A stretch of 60,301 nucleotides of DNA, from contig NZ_LMOP01000001.1 in NCBI RefSeq assembly GCF_001423585.1, forward strand, positions 931,116 to 991,416. Direction: 5' to 3'. Made by a program: the position numbers and the translations under genes. The notes under the pieces were generated by a model that saw only the letters and a program-made list of their open reading frames with translations, was not told where the DNA came from and did not search any database. Positions 19,392 through 31,619 of this stretch are shown piece by piece. Each line of letters opens with the position of its first letter. The first letter of the stretch is position 1. Source of the DNA: Xanthomonas sp. Leaf148. GTDB lineage: Bacteria > Pseudomonadota > Gammaproteobacteria > Xanthomonadales > Xanthomonadaceae.

Positions 19392-20408
19392 CTACTTCTT
19401 GGCCTGGATCTGGTCGAACAGGCCACCATCGGCGAAGTGTTCCTGCTGCGCCTTATCCCAGGAGCCGAACGCCTGCTGGATGGTGACCAGCTTGATGTCC
19501 GGGAAGCGGGCCAGGTCCGCCGGGTCGGCGAATTCGGGGTGGCGCGGGCGATAGAAATGCTTGGCGGCCAGCTTCTGGCCTTCCGGCGCGTACAGATAAC
19601 GCAGATAGGCCTCGGCCACATCGCGCGTACCGTGCTTGTCCACGTTCTTGTCGACCAGCGCAACCGACGGCTCGGCCAGGATCGACAACTTCGGCACCAC
19701 GATCTCGAACTTGTCCTTGCCCAACTCTTCGCGCGCCAGCAACGCCTCGTTTTCCCAGGCCAGCAGCACATCGCCGATGCCGCGCTGCACGAAGGTCGTC
19801 GTGGCGCCGCGCGCGCCGGTATCCAGCACCGGCACGTTGCGGAACAGCGCCTGCATGTAGCGCAGGATGCGTTCGCGGTCGCCCTTGAAGATGTGATCGG
19901 CGTAGGCCCAGGCAGCCAGATAGTTCCAGCGCGCGCCACCGGAGGTCTTGGGGTTGGGGGTCACCACCGCCACGCCCGAGCGCAGCAGGTCCGGCCAATC
20001 GTGGATGTTCTTCGGGTTGCCCTTGCGCACCAGGAACACGATCGTGGAGGTATACGGCGCGCTGTTGTCGGGCAGTCGCTTCTCCCAATCGGTATCGATC
20101 AGCTTGGCCTTCTGCGCGATGGCATCCACGTCATACGCCAGCGCCAGCGTGACCACGTCGGCCTCGATCCCGTCGATCACCGCGCGTGCCTGCTTGCCGG
20201 AGCCACCATGCGAGGTCTCCACGGTGACCGTGTCCTGCGGGTGCTGCTGTTTCCACTGCGCCGCAAACACCGTGTTGTAGTCGCGGTAAAACTCGCGCGT
20301 AGGGTCGTAGCTCACATTGAGCAGCCCGATGTCGCGCGCCCCCGCCGGGCCGGCCAGAACCAGGAGGGTGCAAAGAAGGGAAGCAAGACGGATACGGGGG
20401 TGTGTCAC
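19392..20408 (-). CDS. sbp: Periplasmic sulfate-binding protein
   Basis: A 338-residue class F binding protein that delivers sulfate (or thiosulfate) to CysUWA. The signal peptide ends after AGPAGA; the mature part begins [16 protein letters not shown], typical of Sbp/CysP. Ligand motifs [12 protein letters not shown] and [13 protein letters not shown] are intact. The start is GTG at 20408 with AGGAGA a few bases upstream. It is the first gene of the operon and divergent from kbl, with a 172-bp shared upstream region. Confidence 0.95.
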   Translation of the reverse strand: MTHPRIRLASLLCTLLVLAGPAGARDIGLLNVSYDPTREFYRDYNTVFAAQWKQQHPQDTVTVETSHGGSGKQARAVIDGIEADVVTLALAYDVDAIAQKAKLIDTDWEKRLPDNSAPYTSTIVFLVRKGNPKNIHDWPDLLRSGVAVVTPNPKTSGGARWNYLAAWAYADHIFKGDRERILRYMQALFRNVPVLDTGARGATTTFVQRGIGDVLLAWENEALLAREELGKDKFEIVVPKLSILAEPSVALVDKNVDKHGTRDVAEAYLRYLYAPEGQKLAAKHFYRPRHPEFADPADLARFPDIKLVTIQQAFGSWDKAQQEHFADGGLFDQIQAKK

Positions 20409-20580
20409 AACGATCTCCTGGCCGGTGGGCGCAGCTGAACAGCAAGCATGCCATGCTGCGCAGCGGCACGCGGGCGGTGAAATGACATCAGTGCCGCCGC
20501 TTATGCCGATTTTGCATGACGTAGTGGTATGCCATTGTGATCGTTAACATTGCGCTTCTTTCTTTGCCACAGCGACCGCC

Positions 20581-21789
20581 ATGACCCGTCCGCCTGCCGC
20601 GCTCACCGCCCACTACGCCGCCGAACTGGAGACGATCCAGTCCCAGGGCCTGTTCAAGTCCGAGCGCATCATCACCGGCCCGCAGTCGGCGCGGATCACG
20701 CTGGCCGACGGCCGCAGCGTGCTCAACTTCTGCGCCAACAATTACCTGGGCCTGGCCGACCACCCGGACATCATCCAGGCCGCCAAGGACGCACTGGACA
20801 CGCACGGCTTCGGCATGGCCTCGGTGCGTTTCATCTGCGGCACCCAGGATCTGCATAAGCAGCTCGAACGCACCATTGCCGATTTCTTCGGCACCGAAGA
20901 CACCATCCTCTATGCGGCCTGCTTCGATGCCAACGGTGGCCTGTTCGAGCCGCTGCTCGGCGAGCACGACGCCATCATTTCCGACGCGCTCAACCATGCC
21001 TCCATCATCGACGGCGTGCGCCTGTGCAAGGCCAAGCGCTTCCGCTACGCCAACTGCGACATGGCCGATCTGGAAGCGCAGCTGCAGGCCGCCGATGCGG
21101 CCGGCTGCAAGACCAAACTGATCACCAGCGATGGCGTGTTCTCGATGGACGGCTTCATCGCGCCGCTGGACGAAATCACTGCGCTGGCGCGCAAGTACAA
21201 CGCGCTGGTGCATATCGACGAATGCCACGCCACCGGCTTTCTGGGCGCCACCGGGCGCGGCTCGGCCGAGGTCAAGGGCGTGCTGGACCAGATCGACATC
21301 TTCACCGGCACCCTGGGCAAGGCGATGGGCGGCGCGCTGGGTGGTTTCACCACCGCAAAGCGCGAGGTGATCGAACTGCTGCGCCAGCGCTCGCGCCCCT
21401 ACCTGTTCTCCAACTCGTTGCCGCCGCACGTGGTAGCCGCCGGCATCAAGGCGTTCGACATGCTGGAAGCGGCCGGCGACCTGCGCACGCAACTGGTCGA
21501 CAACACCCGCTATTTCCGCGAGCGCATGACCGCCGCCGGCTTCGACCTCAAGCCCGGCGTGCATCCGATCAGCCCGGTGATGCTCTACGACGCACCGTTG
21601 GCGCAAAAGTTTGCCGAGCGCCTGCTGGAAGAAGGCATCTACGCCATCGGCTTCTTCTTTCCGGTGGTGCCCAAGGGGCAGGCTCGTATCCGCACCCAGA
21701 TCAGTGCCGCGCATACCCGCGAGCATCTGGATCTGGCCATCGACGCCTTCATCAAGATCGGCCGCGAACTCGACGTCATCAAGGCCTGA
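20581..21789 (+). CDS. kbl: Glycine C-acetyltransferase (2-amino-3-ketobutyrate CoA ligase)
   Basis: A 402-residue PLP enzyme of the alpha-oxoamine synthase family that splits 2-amino-3-ketobutyrate with CoA into glycine and acetyl-CoA, the step after Tdh. The PLP lysine is Lys247 in [22 protein letters not shown] provides the cofactor-binding aspartate and histidine. Length equals the family norm. The HNH gene follows after only two bases, so they are probably co-transcribed. Confidence 0.96.
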   Translation: MTRPPAALTAHYAAELETIQSQGLFKSERIITGPQSARITLADGRSVLNFCANNYLGLADHPDIIQAAKDALDTHGFGMASVRFICGTQDLHKQLERTIADFFGTEDTILYAACFDANGGLFEPLLGEHDAIISDALNHASIIDGVRLCKAKRFRYANCDMADLEAQLQAADAAGCKTKLITSDGVFSMDGFIAPLDEITALARKYNALVHIDECHATGFLGATGRGSAEVKGVLDQIDIFTGTLGKAMGGALGGFTTAKREVIELLRQRSRPYLFSNSLPPHVVAAGIKAFDMLEAAGDLRTQLVDNTRYFRERMTAAGFDLKPGVHPISPVMLYDAPLAQKFAERLLEEGIYAIGFFFPVVPKGQARIRTQISAAHTREHLDLAIDAFIKIGRELDVIKA

Positions 21790-21791
21790 GC

Positions 21792-22196
21792 ATGCGCACG
21801 GTGCTGCGCCAACGGCTCCTGCTCGCGGCGCACACCGATGCCCAGGCGCAGCTGCTCGCCGGCAGTTGGGAAACCCGCTGCCTGCATTGCCGTCGCCGCC
21901 TGCAGATTCGTGTCGATGGTGAACCGCTGGGCCACACCACCCTCGAACACGTGGTCCCGCAGGCCTGGTTCGGACGCCGCGCGGCGGCAGCGCTGTGCGC
22001 GCTGGTTGGCGACGACCCCAACGACGCGCGCAATCTGGCGCTGGCGTGTGCCGGCTGCAATCACGCCAAAGGACGGCGCCACGATGCAAATGGCGCCGGC
22101 GATGCACGCGCCGTCGAGGTCGTCAGCGCGCTGCTCAGCGCGCGTTTGGCACGCTGGCGGGAACCGACGTCAGTGCCTGGACTTCCTCCGCGCTGA
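21792..22196 (+). CDS. HNH endonuclease domain protein
   Basis: A 134-residue protein with a zinc-type HNH core: CLHCRRRLQI, then TLEHVVPQAW with the catalytic His, then NDARNLALACAGCNHAKG. The two CxxC pairs would hold a structural zinc. Such single-domain proteins are common in bacteria and their roles are mostly untested. It starts two bases after the kbl stop. Its last 62 bp overlap the 3' end of the opposing pseudouridine synthase gene. Confidence 0.85.
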   Translation: MRTVLRQRLLLAAHTDAQAQLLAGSWETRCLHCRRRLQIRVDGEPLGHTTLEHVVPQAWFGRRAAAALCALVGDDPNDARNLALACAGCNHAKGRRHDANGAGDARAVEVVSALLSARLARWREPTSVPGLPPR

Positions 22197-22995
22197 GCAT
22201 CCGCCAGGCGCCTTTGCCCAACTCGCCCATCGGCAGCGGCCCGATCGCCACGCGCACCAGCCGCAACACCCCGATCTCCACGGCCGCCAGCAGCCGACGA
22301 ATCTGCCGGTTACGGCCTTCGTCCAGCACGATTTCCAGCCACGCATTGCGCTCGCCCTCGCGCAGCAAGCGCACCTGCTTGGCGCGCAGCAGCGCGCCAT
22401 CACCGTCGGGGTCGGGATCGATCACCCCGGCCTGCAACTGCACCAGCTGCTCGGCGCCAGGGCGGCAGTCGATCTGTACGTGATAGGTCTTGTCGGGCCC
22501 GGTCGCCGGGTCGGTCACCGCCGCCGCCCATTGCGGGTCGTTGCTGAAAAGCAGCAGACCTTCGCTGGCCTTGTCCAGCCGCCCCACCGGCGCAATCCAC
22601 GGCAGGCCGGCGCCGTCGAAACAGCGATACACCGTGTCCCTGCCCTGCTCGTCGCGCACGGTGGTGACCACGCCGCGCGGCTTGTTGAGCATCAAATAGA
22701 CCCGCGCAGGCCCGGCCAACGGCTGGCCATCGACCGTGATCGCCTCATGCTGGTCGGCACGGATCGGACATTCAGGGTCGCGGATCACCCGCGCTTCCAC
22801 GCTGACCCGCCCATCGGCGATCCAGCGTGCCGCTTCGGTGCGCGAACACACCCCTAGCTTGGACAACACCCGCGCCAGCCCATGGCGTGGCGCGGCGGTC
22901 ACCGGTCCTGCCACCGATGGGCGCGAGACGCGCGGCGGCGCTGCCGAACCACGGTTGCGATGCCGGGACGTTGCCGGCGGAGGCCGCCGGGTCAT
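22135..22995 (-). CDS. rRNA pseudouridine synthase, RsuA/RluB/RluE family
   Basis: A 286-residue RNA-modifying enzyme. The basic N-terminal 40 residues are followed by an S4 RNA-binding domain (LARVLSKLGVCSRTEAARWI) and the catalytic domain with GRLDKASEGLLL, whose Asp is the nucleophile, and the later motif EGRNRQIRRLL. The RluB/RluF/RluE/RsuA subtype cannot be assigned with certainty. The ATG at 22995 is the last start before the basic tail; a longer frame extends to 23094. It converges on the HNH gene with a 62-bp overlap. Confidence 0.88.
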   Translation of the reverse strand: MTRRPPPATSRHRNRGSAAPPRVSRPSVAGPVTAAPRHGLARVLSKLGVCSRTEAARWIADGRVSVEARVIRDPECPIRADQHEAITVDGQPLAGPARVYLMLNKPRGVVTTVRDEQGRDTVYRCFDGAGLPWIAPVGRLDKASEGLLLFSNDPQWAAAVTDPATGPDKTYHVQIDCRPGAEQLVQLQAGVIDPDPDGDGALLRAKQVRLLREGERNAWLEIVLDEGRNRQIRRLLAAVEIGVLRLVRVAIGPLPMGELGKGAWRMLSAEEVQALTSVPASVPNAR

Positions 22996-23014
22996 GCCGT
23001 CCCGACCGTGCGGC

Positions 23015-23515
23015 TTACTTGTTTTCGATCGGCTTGGCGTCGGCTGCGGGCGCAGCCGGAGCCGGTGCCGCAACCGGACGCGCCTTGACCACACGCACGC
23101 CGCGCGCCTTCATCCAGGCATCGAACTCTTCGGCGGTCATGCGCTTGCCGTTCTGGCTCATGTCGAAGCGCCACGGCGTGTTGTCGAACGCGGTGGTGGC
23201 CTTGTAGGCCGCCGGATCGTTCGGATTGACGGTGCCGCCCGGCGGAATGACCTTGGCCAGATCCTGGCAACCTTCCACACGCAGGCGCAGCAGCACGCGG
23301 TCCACGGACTGATCGCTGCTGTACGGCTGTGCCAGCACGCCGGTGGGCATGCCCAGCTGCACGCTGCGGGTGTAGAACTCGGCGGCGGCCGGTGCAATGA
23401 CGGTGGCGGGCAACGGCAGCGGCTGGGACACCGTGCTGCCGGCGCAGTTCGGAGCGGCGTAGGCGGCGGGAATCAAGGCGAGACAGAGCAATCCTGCCGA
23501 AGCGGTACGCAGCAT
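23015..23515 (-). CDS. Exported protein of unknown function
   Basis: A 166-residue protein with a standard signal peptide ending at AYAAPNC and two cysteines in the mature part (Cys near residue 24 and in VEGCQDLAKV). The tail is Ala/Pro-rich. No domain recognised. GGAAGAA precedes the ATG at 23515; an alternative ATG at 23530 would add five polar residues. It lies between ompA and the pseudouridine synthase, all on the minus strand. Confidence 0.7.
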   Translation of the reverse strand: MLRTASAGLLCLALIPAAYAAPNCAGSTVSQPLPLPATVIAPAAAEFYTRSVQLGMPTGVLAQPYSSDQSVDRVLLRLRVEGCQDLAKVIPPGGTVNPNDPAAYKATTAFDNTPWRFDMSQNGKRMTAEEFDAWMKARGVRVVKARPVAAPAPAAPAADAKPIENK

Positions 23516-23665
23516 CGTTGGTTCTTCCAATAAAAGTGTGGTGTCGACGCGGCGAGTGTAGGCAGCGATGAACGCTGTTTCAACCGGAACCGTGCCTGGA
23601 TAGCAACACAGACAGCATTGCGGCCTGTGTGCGAAGGAATTTGGGGATGTTTGGAGCGCACATAG

Positions 23666-23694
23666 ACAAAACCCGGCACAAGGCCGGGTTTTGT
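23666..23694 (-). terminator. Terminator of ompA
   Basis: ACAAAACCCGGC, short loop, GCCGGGTTTTGT. On the minus strand the GC stem is followed by TTTTGT, 23 bp after the ompA stop. Confidence 0.8.
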
Positions 23695-23716
23695 ATGGAA
23701 CAAGCTAGCGGTCCAA

Positions 23717-24814
23717 TTAGTTCTGGACGTTCAGCTCGGTACGACGGTTCTTCGCACGGCCTTCCGGATTGTCAGAACCATCCGGGTTGGCGTTCGGAGC
23801 AATCGGACGGCTCTCGCCGTAGCCGATCGGGCCGACCAGACGCGACGCATCAACGCCGTTCTTGGTCAGGTAGTCGTACACGGTGGTCGCACGACGCTCG
23901 GACAGCTTCTGGTTGTACGCGTCGGTACCCTTCGAGTCGGTGTGACCGGCAACCTCGACCTTCAGGTCGGGGTAGCGCTTCAGGATCTCGGTCGCTTCGC
24001 TCAGGATCGACATTGCGTCAGGACGCAGGGTCGACTTGTTGAAGTCGAAGTTAACGCCCTTCAGGTCGATCGACACAGGCACCGGGCAACCGTCCGGACC
24101 GATGGTCTGGCCAGGCTGCGAAGCCGGGCACTTGTCGTCGCAGTTGTTGACGCCGTCACCGTCGTCATCCAGGTCTGCGCAGCTCGGAGCAACCGGAGCC
24201 GGAGCCGGCGGCGGAGCGGTCGACGGAGCCGGTCCCAACGGGATCACGACGCCGACCGAAGCCAGCACGTCGCCGAACCAGTCTTCCTGCGGAGCAGCAA
24301 CGCTCTGGTCGTTGAAGTCGGCGCGGTAGGCCAGTTCAGCACGCACGGCGACGCGCTTGTCGAAGGTGGTCTGCAGACCGACACCAGCCTTGGCGGCAAA
24401 GTTGCCGTCTTTCTGCTGGCCCGGCGAAACCGGGTTCGGGGTTGCGTCGAACTCTTCTTCCGAACGCTGATAGCCCAGACCGAACAGCAGGTAGGGGTTC
24501 CAGCCGCGGCCTTCCTGGATGAAGTGGCGACGCAGGTCGAACGAGATGCCGTACTGGCTCCAGTTCTGATCCTGGTTGGCATCGAAGTTCGGGTTCTGAT
24601 AGTTCAGTTCACCGTCGATCGACCAGTTCGGGCTGACAAACTTGCCCAAGCCCAGGGTGACGAACGGAGCATCATTGGTCAGACGATCGCTGTCCTGGAA
24701 GTTGAAGCCAGCGCTACCGGTCAGGTACCAACGGTCATCGAACTCCTGCGCGGACGCAGCCTGGGCAACTGCCAGACCGCCGAGCAACGCGGCAGTGAGA
24801 ATTTTCTTGTTCAT
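23717..24814 (-). CDS. ompA: OmpA family outer-membrane protein
   Basis: A 365-residue protein. Signal peptide ends AQAASAQ; residues about 25-195 form an OmpA-type barrel; the hinge has a Pro/Ala run and a calcium-binding thrombospondin-type repeat (DLDDDGDGVNNCDDKCP). The C-terminal OmpA domain (VNFDFNKSTLRPDA, GHTDSKGTDAYNQKLSERRA, ending RAKNRRTELN) binds peptidoglycan through the conserved Asp and Arg. It anchors the outer membrane. AAGGAG lies upstream of the ATG. Confidence 0.93.
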   Translation of the reverse strand: MNKKILTAALLGGLAVAQAASAQEFDDRWYLTGSAGFNFQDSDRLTNDAPFVTLGLGKFVSPNWSIDGELNYQNPNFDANQDQNWSQYGISFDLRRHFIQEGRGWNPYLLFGLGYQRSEEEFDATPNPVSPGQQKDGNFAAKAGVGLQTTFDKRVAVRAELAYRADFNDQSVAAPQEDWFGDVLASVGVVIPLGPAPSTAPPPAPAPVAPSCADLDDDGDGVNNCDDKCPASQPGQTIGPDGCPVPVSIDLKGVNFDFNKSTLRPDAMSILSEATEILKRYPDLKVEVAGHTDSKGTDAYNQKLSERRATTVYDYLTKNGVDASRLVGPIGYGESRPIAPNANPDGSDNPEGRAKNRRTELNVQN

Positions 24815-25227
24815 TTATACAGCTCCTTCTTTGGGAGATAAACCGATAGAGGCGTTGTTCTTGGTAAAGATGCTCGTCACATCCAGAGCCATCGGGGCGC
24901 AGATTAAGCCGGCCTCAGTGAAGATCGCGTTAACGGTCATATAACATGTGAAAGCAATCACCAGGGTTGCAAACCCCAGGCAATACTACGTATACAGTTT
25001 CATGAAGGAAAGGACCGGGCACTCACTTTCACCGGCCACCCCATCTGAACGGCAGCCGACTCAAGCCTGTTGAATACGGTTACAAGCCTGCTGGTTTTCA
25101 ATGGCCACGACCAAGCCAAAAACCACATTGGTGAACGCAAGGCCCCGTACGAGCTGAATTGTGGGGCCGGTAGTTGCAGCTGACTCGCTTCACAACGCAC
25201 CCTGAACTTCCCATCAGGAGAGCCCCG
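24815..25227. other. Divergent intergenic region ompA / oxidoreductase
   Basis: 413 bp between divergent genes, visibly richer in A/T than the genes around it. It must hold both promoters, but no hexamer pair stands out. No credible gene. Confidence 0.5.
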
Positions 25228-26250
25228 ATGAAAGCCGTCGCCCTCACCCGCTATCTGCCGATCGACGATCCGGCATCGCTGCTTGACATCGACATCCCCG
25301 TCCCTGAGGCGCCGTCGGGGTATGACTTATTGGTACGTGTCGAAGCGATCTCCGTGAATCCGGTCGATACCAAGCTGCGGGCGCCGAAGCCGCAGCCCCT
25401 GACCGAGCCGAAAATCCTGGGATACGACGCGGCTGGCGTGATCGAAGCAGTCGGCCCGGAGGTCACCGCGTTTGCCGTGGGCGATGAGGTGTACTACGCC
25501 GGCGATATCGGCCGGCCGGGAAGCAACGCGCAGTATCAGCTGGTGGATGCGCGCATTGCCGGGTGCAAGCCCACCTCGCTGAGTTTTGCGCAGGCGGCCG
25601 CACTGCCGTTGACCACACTGACTGCGTGGGAGCTTCTGTTCCAACGCATGCCGTTCGCGTTCGATGGCGCACGCAATCGCGGCCGGCATCTGTTGATCAT
25701 CGGCGGTGCCGGCGGCGTGGGGTCGATCGCGATCCAGCTGGCGCGGCATGCCGGCTTCACGGTGATTGCCACTGCCTCGCGCCCGGAAAGCATCGAATGG
25801 GTGCGGCAGATGGGCGCGCAGCAGGTGATCGATCATCACCAGCCGCTGCAGCCGCAGTTGCAGGCGTTAGGTCTGCCGCACGTGGATGCAGCGCTGAATC
25901 TGGCCGACACCGACCGCTACTGGCAGCAGCTGGGCGAGATCCTGGCGCCGCAGGGGCATGTCGGTCTGATCGTCGAGCCACGCGGCCCGCTGATGATTGG
26001 CGACCCGTACAAATCCAAGTGCATCGGCATCCATTGGGAGCTGATGTTTGCGCGGTCGCGCTACGCCACCGACGACATGGTGGAGCAGCATCGCATCCTC
26101 AACCGTACTGCAAGCCTGATCGATGCTGGTGAGCTGCGCACGACGCATACCGAGACGCTGTCGCCGATCAATGCCGACACCCTGCGCGAAGCGCATCGGC
26201 GGCTGGAGGGCGGCAGCACGATCGGCAAACTGGTGCTGGCCGGGTGGTAG
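25228..26250 (+). CDS. Zinc-type alcohol dehydrogenase-like/quinone oxidoreductase
   Basis: A 340-residue medium-chain reductase close to the TIGR02817 group. It has the fold signature GYDAAGVIEAVGPEV and the dinucleotide motif IIGGAGGVGSIAIQLAR but lacks the cysteine-rich zinc site of true alcohol dehydrogenases, fitting an NADPH-dependent quinone or enone reductase. The ATG at 25228 has a strong AGGAG seven bases upstream. A GC-rich stem-loop lies just after the stop. Confidence 0.85.
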   Translation: MKAVALTRYLPIDDPASLLDIDIPVPEAPSGYDLLVRVEAISVNPVDTKLRAPKPQPLTEPKILGYDAAGVIEAVGPEVTAFAVGDEVYYAGDIGRPGSNAQYQLVDARIAGCKPTSLSFAQAAALPLTTLTAWELLFQRMPFAFDGARNRGRHLLIIGGAGGVGSIAIQLARHAGFTVIATASRPESIEWVRQMGAQQVIDHHQPLQPQLQALGLPHVDAALNLADTDRYWQQLGEILAPQGHVGLIVEPRGPLMIGDPYKSKCIGIHWELMFARSRYATDDMVEQHRILNRTASLIDAGELRTTHTETLSPINADTLREAHRRLEGGSTIGKLVLAGW

Positions 26251-26287
26251 CCGCGGTGGCTGGCCCCGCCTGTTTGCACTGCAGTGA

Positions 26288-28558
<2,271 letters not shown>

Positions 28559-28782
28559 TGCTTCAGCCGATGACGCACCAGACAAGCCCGGGATAAGGTT
28601 GTGGTGCACCGTCCAGTCGCGATAGCAATCGAGCGGCAGGCCGCTTTCTCCAGTGGAAAGCGGCGTTGACGTTGCAGCGGAACGGCTGCCACCCTCGCCT
28701 GCAATAACGCCCTCATCGCCTTCTCGCTGCCGTGGCATGCAGCCCTCTTCTTATTGTCTTGGATCGGGGCTATAAGCGGCGG

Positions 28783-30087
28783 ATGCGGACGTCACCGACA
28801 ACGCGCTTGCTCCCTCCCCTGTCAACGGACACGTTGCTGGCGTACACGGCTGCACACTTCGGCAAAAGCCTGCTCTGGTACACCGGCGAATTGTTGCTGA
28901 TCTTCGCCTTGACCGAATACGTGGAGCTGAGTGCAACCGCTGCCGGCTTGTCGGTCGCAGCCGGGCTGCTCGTCAGTGCAGGCATGGGGGTGTTCGCTGC
29001 GCACCGCTGGCGTGCGGGTGTCAGCCTCGCATGGGCGGGGCGCGTGCAATGGCGAGGCATGTCGCTGGCGGCAGTGACGATGTCGTTGTTGTTTCTGGTA
29101 CCGGTATTGCCACCACCTGCACGCCTGCCTTGCGTGCTGTTACTCAGCCTGCCGTTCCGTGCGGCCTACGCAATGGGTGATGTCGCGCAGAACACGTTGC
29201 TTGGACTGTGCCGTTGGCCATGGCGTGGAGCGCAAGGCGTGAGCGCGCTGCGATTGATCGGCAGCGGCCTGGCCGCATTATTGATGAGTGCAGCGATCGG
29301 ACTGCTGTTGCACACAGGACATCATGCGGGGGCCGCGACTGCAATGACGGTTGTGGGCACGGTGAGTACCATCGCAATGACCTCGTCCTGGTGGCTGCGC
29401 CAGACGCTGCACACCCACACGCAGCACGTTAGTAGCCCACCTGCCGATCGATCGATCGCATCCTCGCGTAGCCATCCACTATTGCCGATAGTGGTGATTG
29501 CGCTGCTGTCGCTGGCCTTGCCGACGTTTACCAAACTGGCGCCGTATCTGGCGCAGACGCTGATCATCTCGCAGCGTTGGGGTAGCGCGCTCCTGATCAG
29601 CTACGCCATTGGCTCCGTGGTCGTACAACCGCTGGCCGCGCGCCTGCCTACCAGCGCGCGCGAGCGACTGGGATACAGCGGTATCGCGTTGGTCGGCTGT
29701 GGGCTGCTGTTTGCATTGCAGACAACGCGCAGCGTCTGGCCGGATGCGGCGCTGGCGCTTGGCGTGGGCATGGCGGCGGGCAGCGCAGGGCACTGGGTGT
29801 GGGCGCGTCATGCCGAACTCTCCATGCACTACGACCCGGCGCACCAAGCTCGCCGCTTTGCCATGCTGACCGCCGTCGCACAGGTCGCGCTTGCGCTAGG
29901 CAGTGCTGTGGTCGGGCTGCTGCTCCATCTGTACAACGGCCACGATGCACCTCAAGAGTCCCTGGCGTGGTCGATGGCACTCGGGCCCATCGCCTGCGGC
30001 TTGGCCTGCCTGCTGCTGGCCTGGAGCACCCGCGCCTTCTCGCTTGCACGGCGATTGCCTGCAGAAACAACACCGACGCCGCTATAA
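28783..30087 (+). CDS. MFS-like transporter
   Basis: A 434-residue protein with about 11-12 hydrophobic segments and a central hydrophilic loop (about residues 205-235), the layout of a major facilitator or related GPH-type symporter. No substrate motif is recognisable. The start at 28783 (MRTSPTTRL) lacks a strong ribosome binding site; a start at 28732 would add 17 residues. It is not obviously in an operon. Confidence 0.65.
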   Translation: MRTSPTTRLLPPLSTDTLLAYTAAHFGKSLLWYTGELLLIFALTEYVELSATAAGLSVAAGLLVSAGMGVFAAHRWRAGVSLAWAGRVQWRGMSLAAVTMSLLFLVPVLPPPARLPCVLLLSLPFRAAYAMGDVAQNTLLGLCRWPWRGAQGVSALRLIGSGLAALLMSAAIGLLLHTGHHAGAATAMTVVGTVSTIAMTSSWWLRQTLHTHTQHVSSPPADRSIASSRSHPLLPIVVIALLSLALPTFTKLAPYLAQTLIISQRWGSALLISYAIGSVVVQPLAARLPTSARERLGYSGIALVGCGLLFALQTTRSVWPDAALALGVGMAAGSAGHWVWARHAELSMHYDPAHQARRFAMLTAVAQVALALGSAVVGLLLHLYNGHDAPQESLAWSMALGPIACGLACLLLAWSTRAFSLARRLPAETTPTPL

Positions 30088-31067
30088 ACTTGACCGCGCA
30101 TACCTAGTTGCACGTTACGCATTTCCTCGACGATTACCGCGCGAAAACGTGTCGTTGGTGCGTACCAAACACGCACGCATCACTTTCGTTTTGGCCGACG
30201 TGGCCGAAGCACGATGCAGATCCAGTCGCTGCGTTGGCTAACACCACGTTCGTAATTAAGGCGCGTAGTCGTCCGAATCATTGCGCCACCTCGAACATGC
30301 GCCTCTGAGCGATGCGCGTGATCGTAGATAGGACCCTGGACATCGATCACTGATGACGCATGACCGCGACGACCACGCCATAAGATGTGGCGATCTCGAA
30401 TATCCGCCCAACCAGCAAGACCCCGCGCAGATCTCGCTACAGTTGAGCAAATGATGATTGCGACGAAAGGGTCGTGGAGATCGTTGCGACACCGATGCAG
30501 CAGCGCAATTTTTGCAATCGCCTACGACACTTCATGCGTACATGGGCAGACAACTGCTCGCTCAACAATGCCGCAGGATGTGCGGCGCCGACGCGTACAA
30601 AACGTGCGACTGCTTGTGTGCGTCCACTTCAACGACACCCGAATTTAATGACTGTTTTTTTCGTTCCCAGATAACGCGTGCAGCCAGCGTGAAAGCAGAA
30701 CTCACCAACAATCCAGGTGTGCCATCTGCGTAATGTCGAAACACGACCAACGCACATGATCCCCTGTCGCCGCACGAATGCGACGCGCATTGCATGGTGC
30801 GATGCGTGAGGCATTACCGACGCAACCTAGACACAGCCGAGGCAAGCCCGCGTCAACCCCGCCCATTCAGCCAAGATTGTGTGATTGGCGCCTACCTTGC
30901 GCCAACTTTTTGACCCACCTCATTTGGTGGGCACCTTCGGTAGATCTCTCTTTCACCGAAGACCGGGCGGCCCGTGACAGGTCGCCTCCCCATGACGCCA
31001 AGCCTTTCGTACTGGTGCATCCACTTTGGATGCTCTACGAACCGGCCCATACGGAGCAAGGAGTTGT
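30088..31067. other. Long gene-poor stretch
   Basis: About 980 bp with lower G/C content than its neighbours. Short open frames occur on both strands but have no ribosome binding site, no hydrophobic or catalytic pattern and no typical codon bias. An imperfect stem around 30932-30963 (CTTCGGT and ACCGAAG) precedes the SleB-type gene. I see no gene here. Confidence 0.55.
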
Positions 31068-31529
31068 ATGAAGATGATTTGGATATTCTGGCTGGCGCAG
31101 TTGATGCCGCAGCCAGCTGCAGATTCGCTGTGTTTGAGCACGACCGTTTATCTGGAAGCGCGCGATCAGACCTTGCGCGGCCAGCAAGCTGTTGCGGAAG
31201 TTGCGTTGCGTCGACTGGACAGCGGTTTGTGGGGCGACTCGATGTGCGAGGTAGTCACTGCACGCAAGCAGTTCGCACCGACAATCGTCGCGCCGGGCAC
31301 GCAGTTGAAGAACGACGATGCCTGGAACAAGGCATTGGGCGTTGCACTCGCCGCAGAGCGTAACTGGGCGTTGCCTGTGGGTCAGCGCAAGGAGATCGTG
31401 CCTGGCGCCAGCCACTTTGCCGCGAGCGCGATTGCTAGCCCGAGTTGGCGGAATGCGTATCAGGTTGCCACCATCGGCGATCACACGTTCTACCGTGTGC
31501 AGAAGTTGCGGCCGCGTACTGCGTCGTAA
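31068..31529 (+). CDS. SleB-type cell wall hydrolase
   Basis: A 153-residue protein matching the Hydrolase_2/SleB family. Visible hallmarks are CLSTTVYLEAR with the catalytic-type Glu, QQAVAEVALRRLDSG, and CEVVTARKQFAP. A hydrophobic N-terminus (WIFWLAQLM) could be a short signal sequence. The family contains spore-cortex lytic transglycosylases and general cell wall hydrolases; here a peptidoglycan-remodelling role is likely. AAGGAG sits ideally before the ATG at 31068. Confidence 0.85.
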   Translation: MKMIWIFWLAQLMPQPAADSLCLSTTVYLEARDQTLRGQQAVAEVALRRLDSGLWGDSMCEVVTARKQFAPTIVAPGTQLKNDDAWNKALGVALAAERNWALPVGQRKEIVPGASHFAASAIASPSWRNAYQVATIGDHTFYRVQKLRPRTAS

Positions 31530-31619
31530 AGACGTAGTGGGCCGATAGTGCGTTGCAACGTGCCTACACCGTTGCGATACCGCATTGGGCTAATAATGCC
31601 GCGTTTTCGCACGAGTCGA

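Noticed and set aside
20488..22107. Long minus-strand frame across kbl
   Set aside because: Kbl with its PLP motif is clear on the plus strand.
30385..30733. Several short overlapping frames in the gene-poor stretch
   Set aside because: No ribosome binding sites, unusual amino-acid composition and no similarity to anything recognisable.
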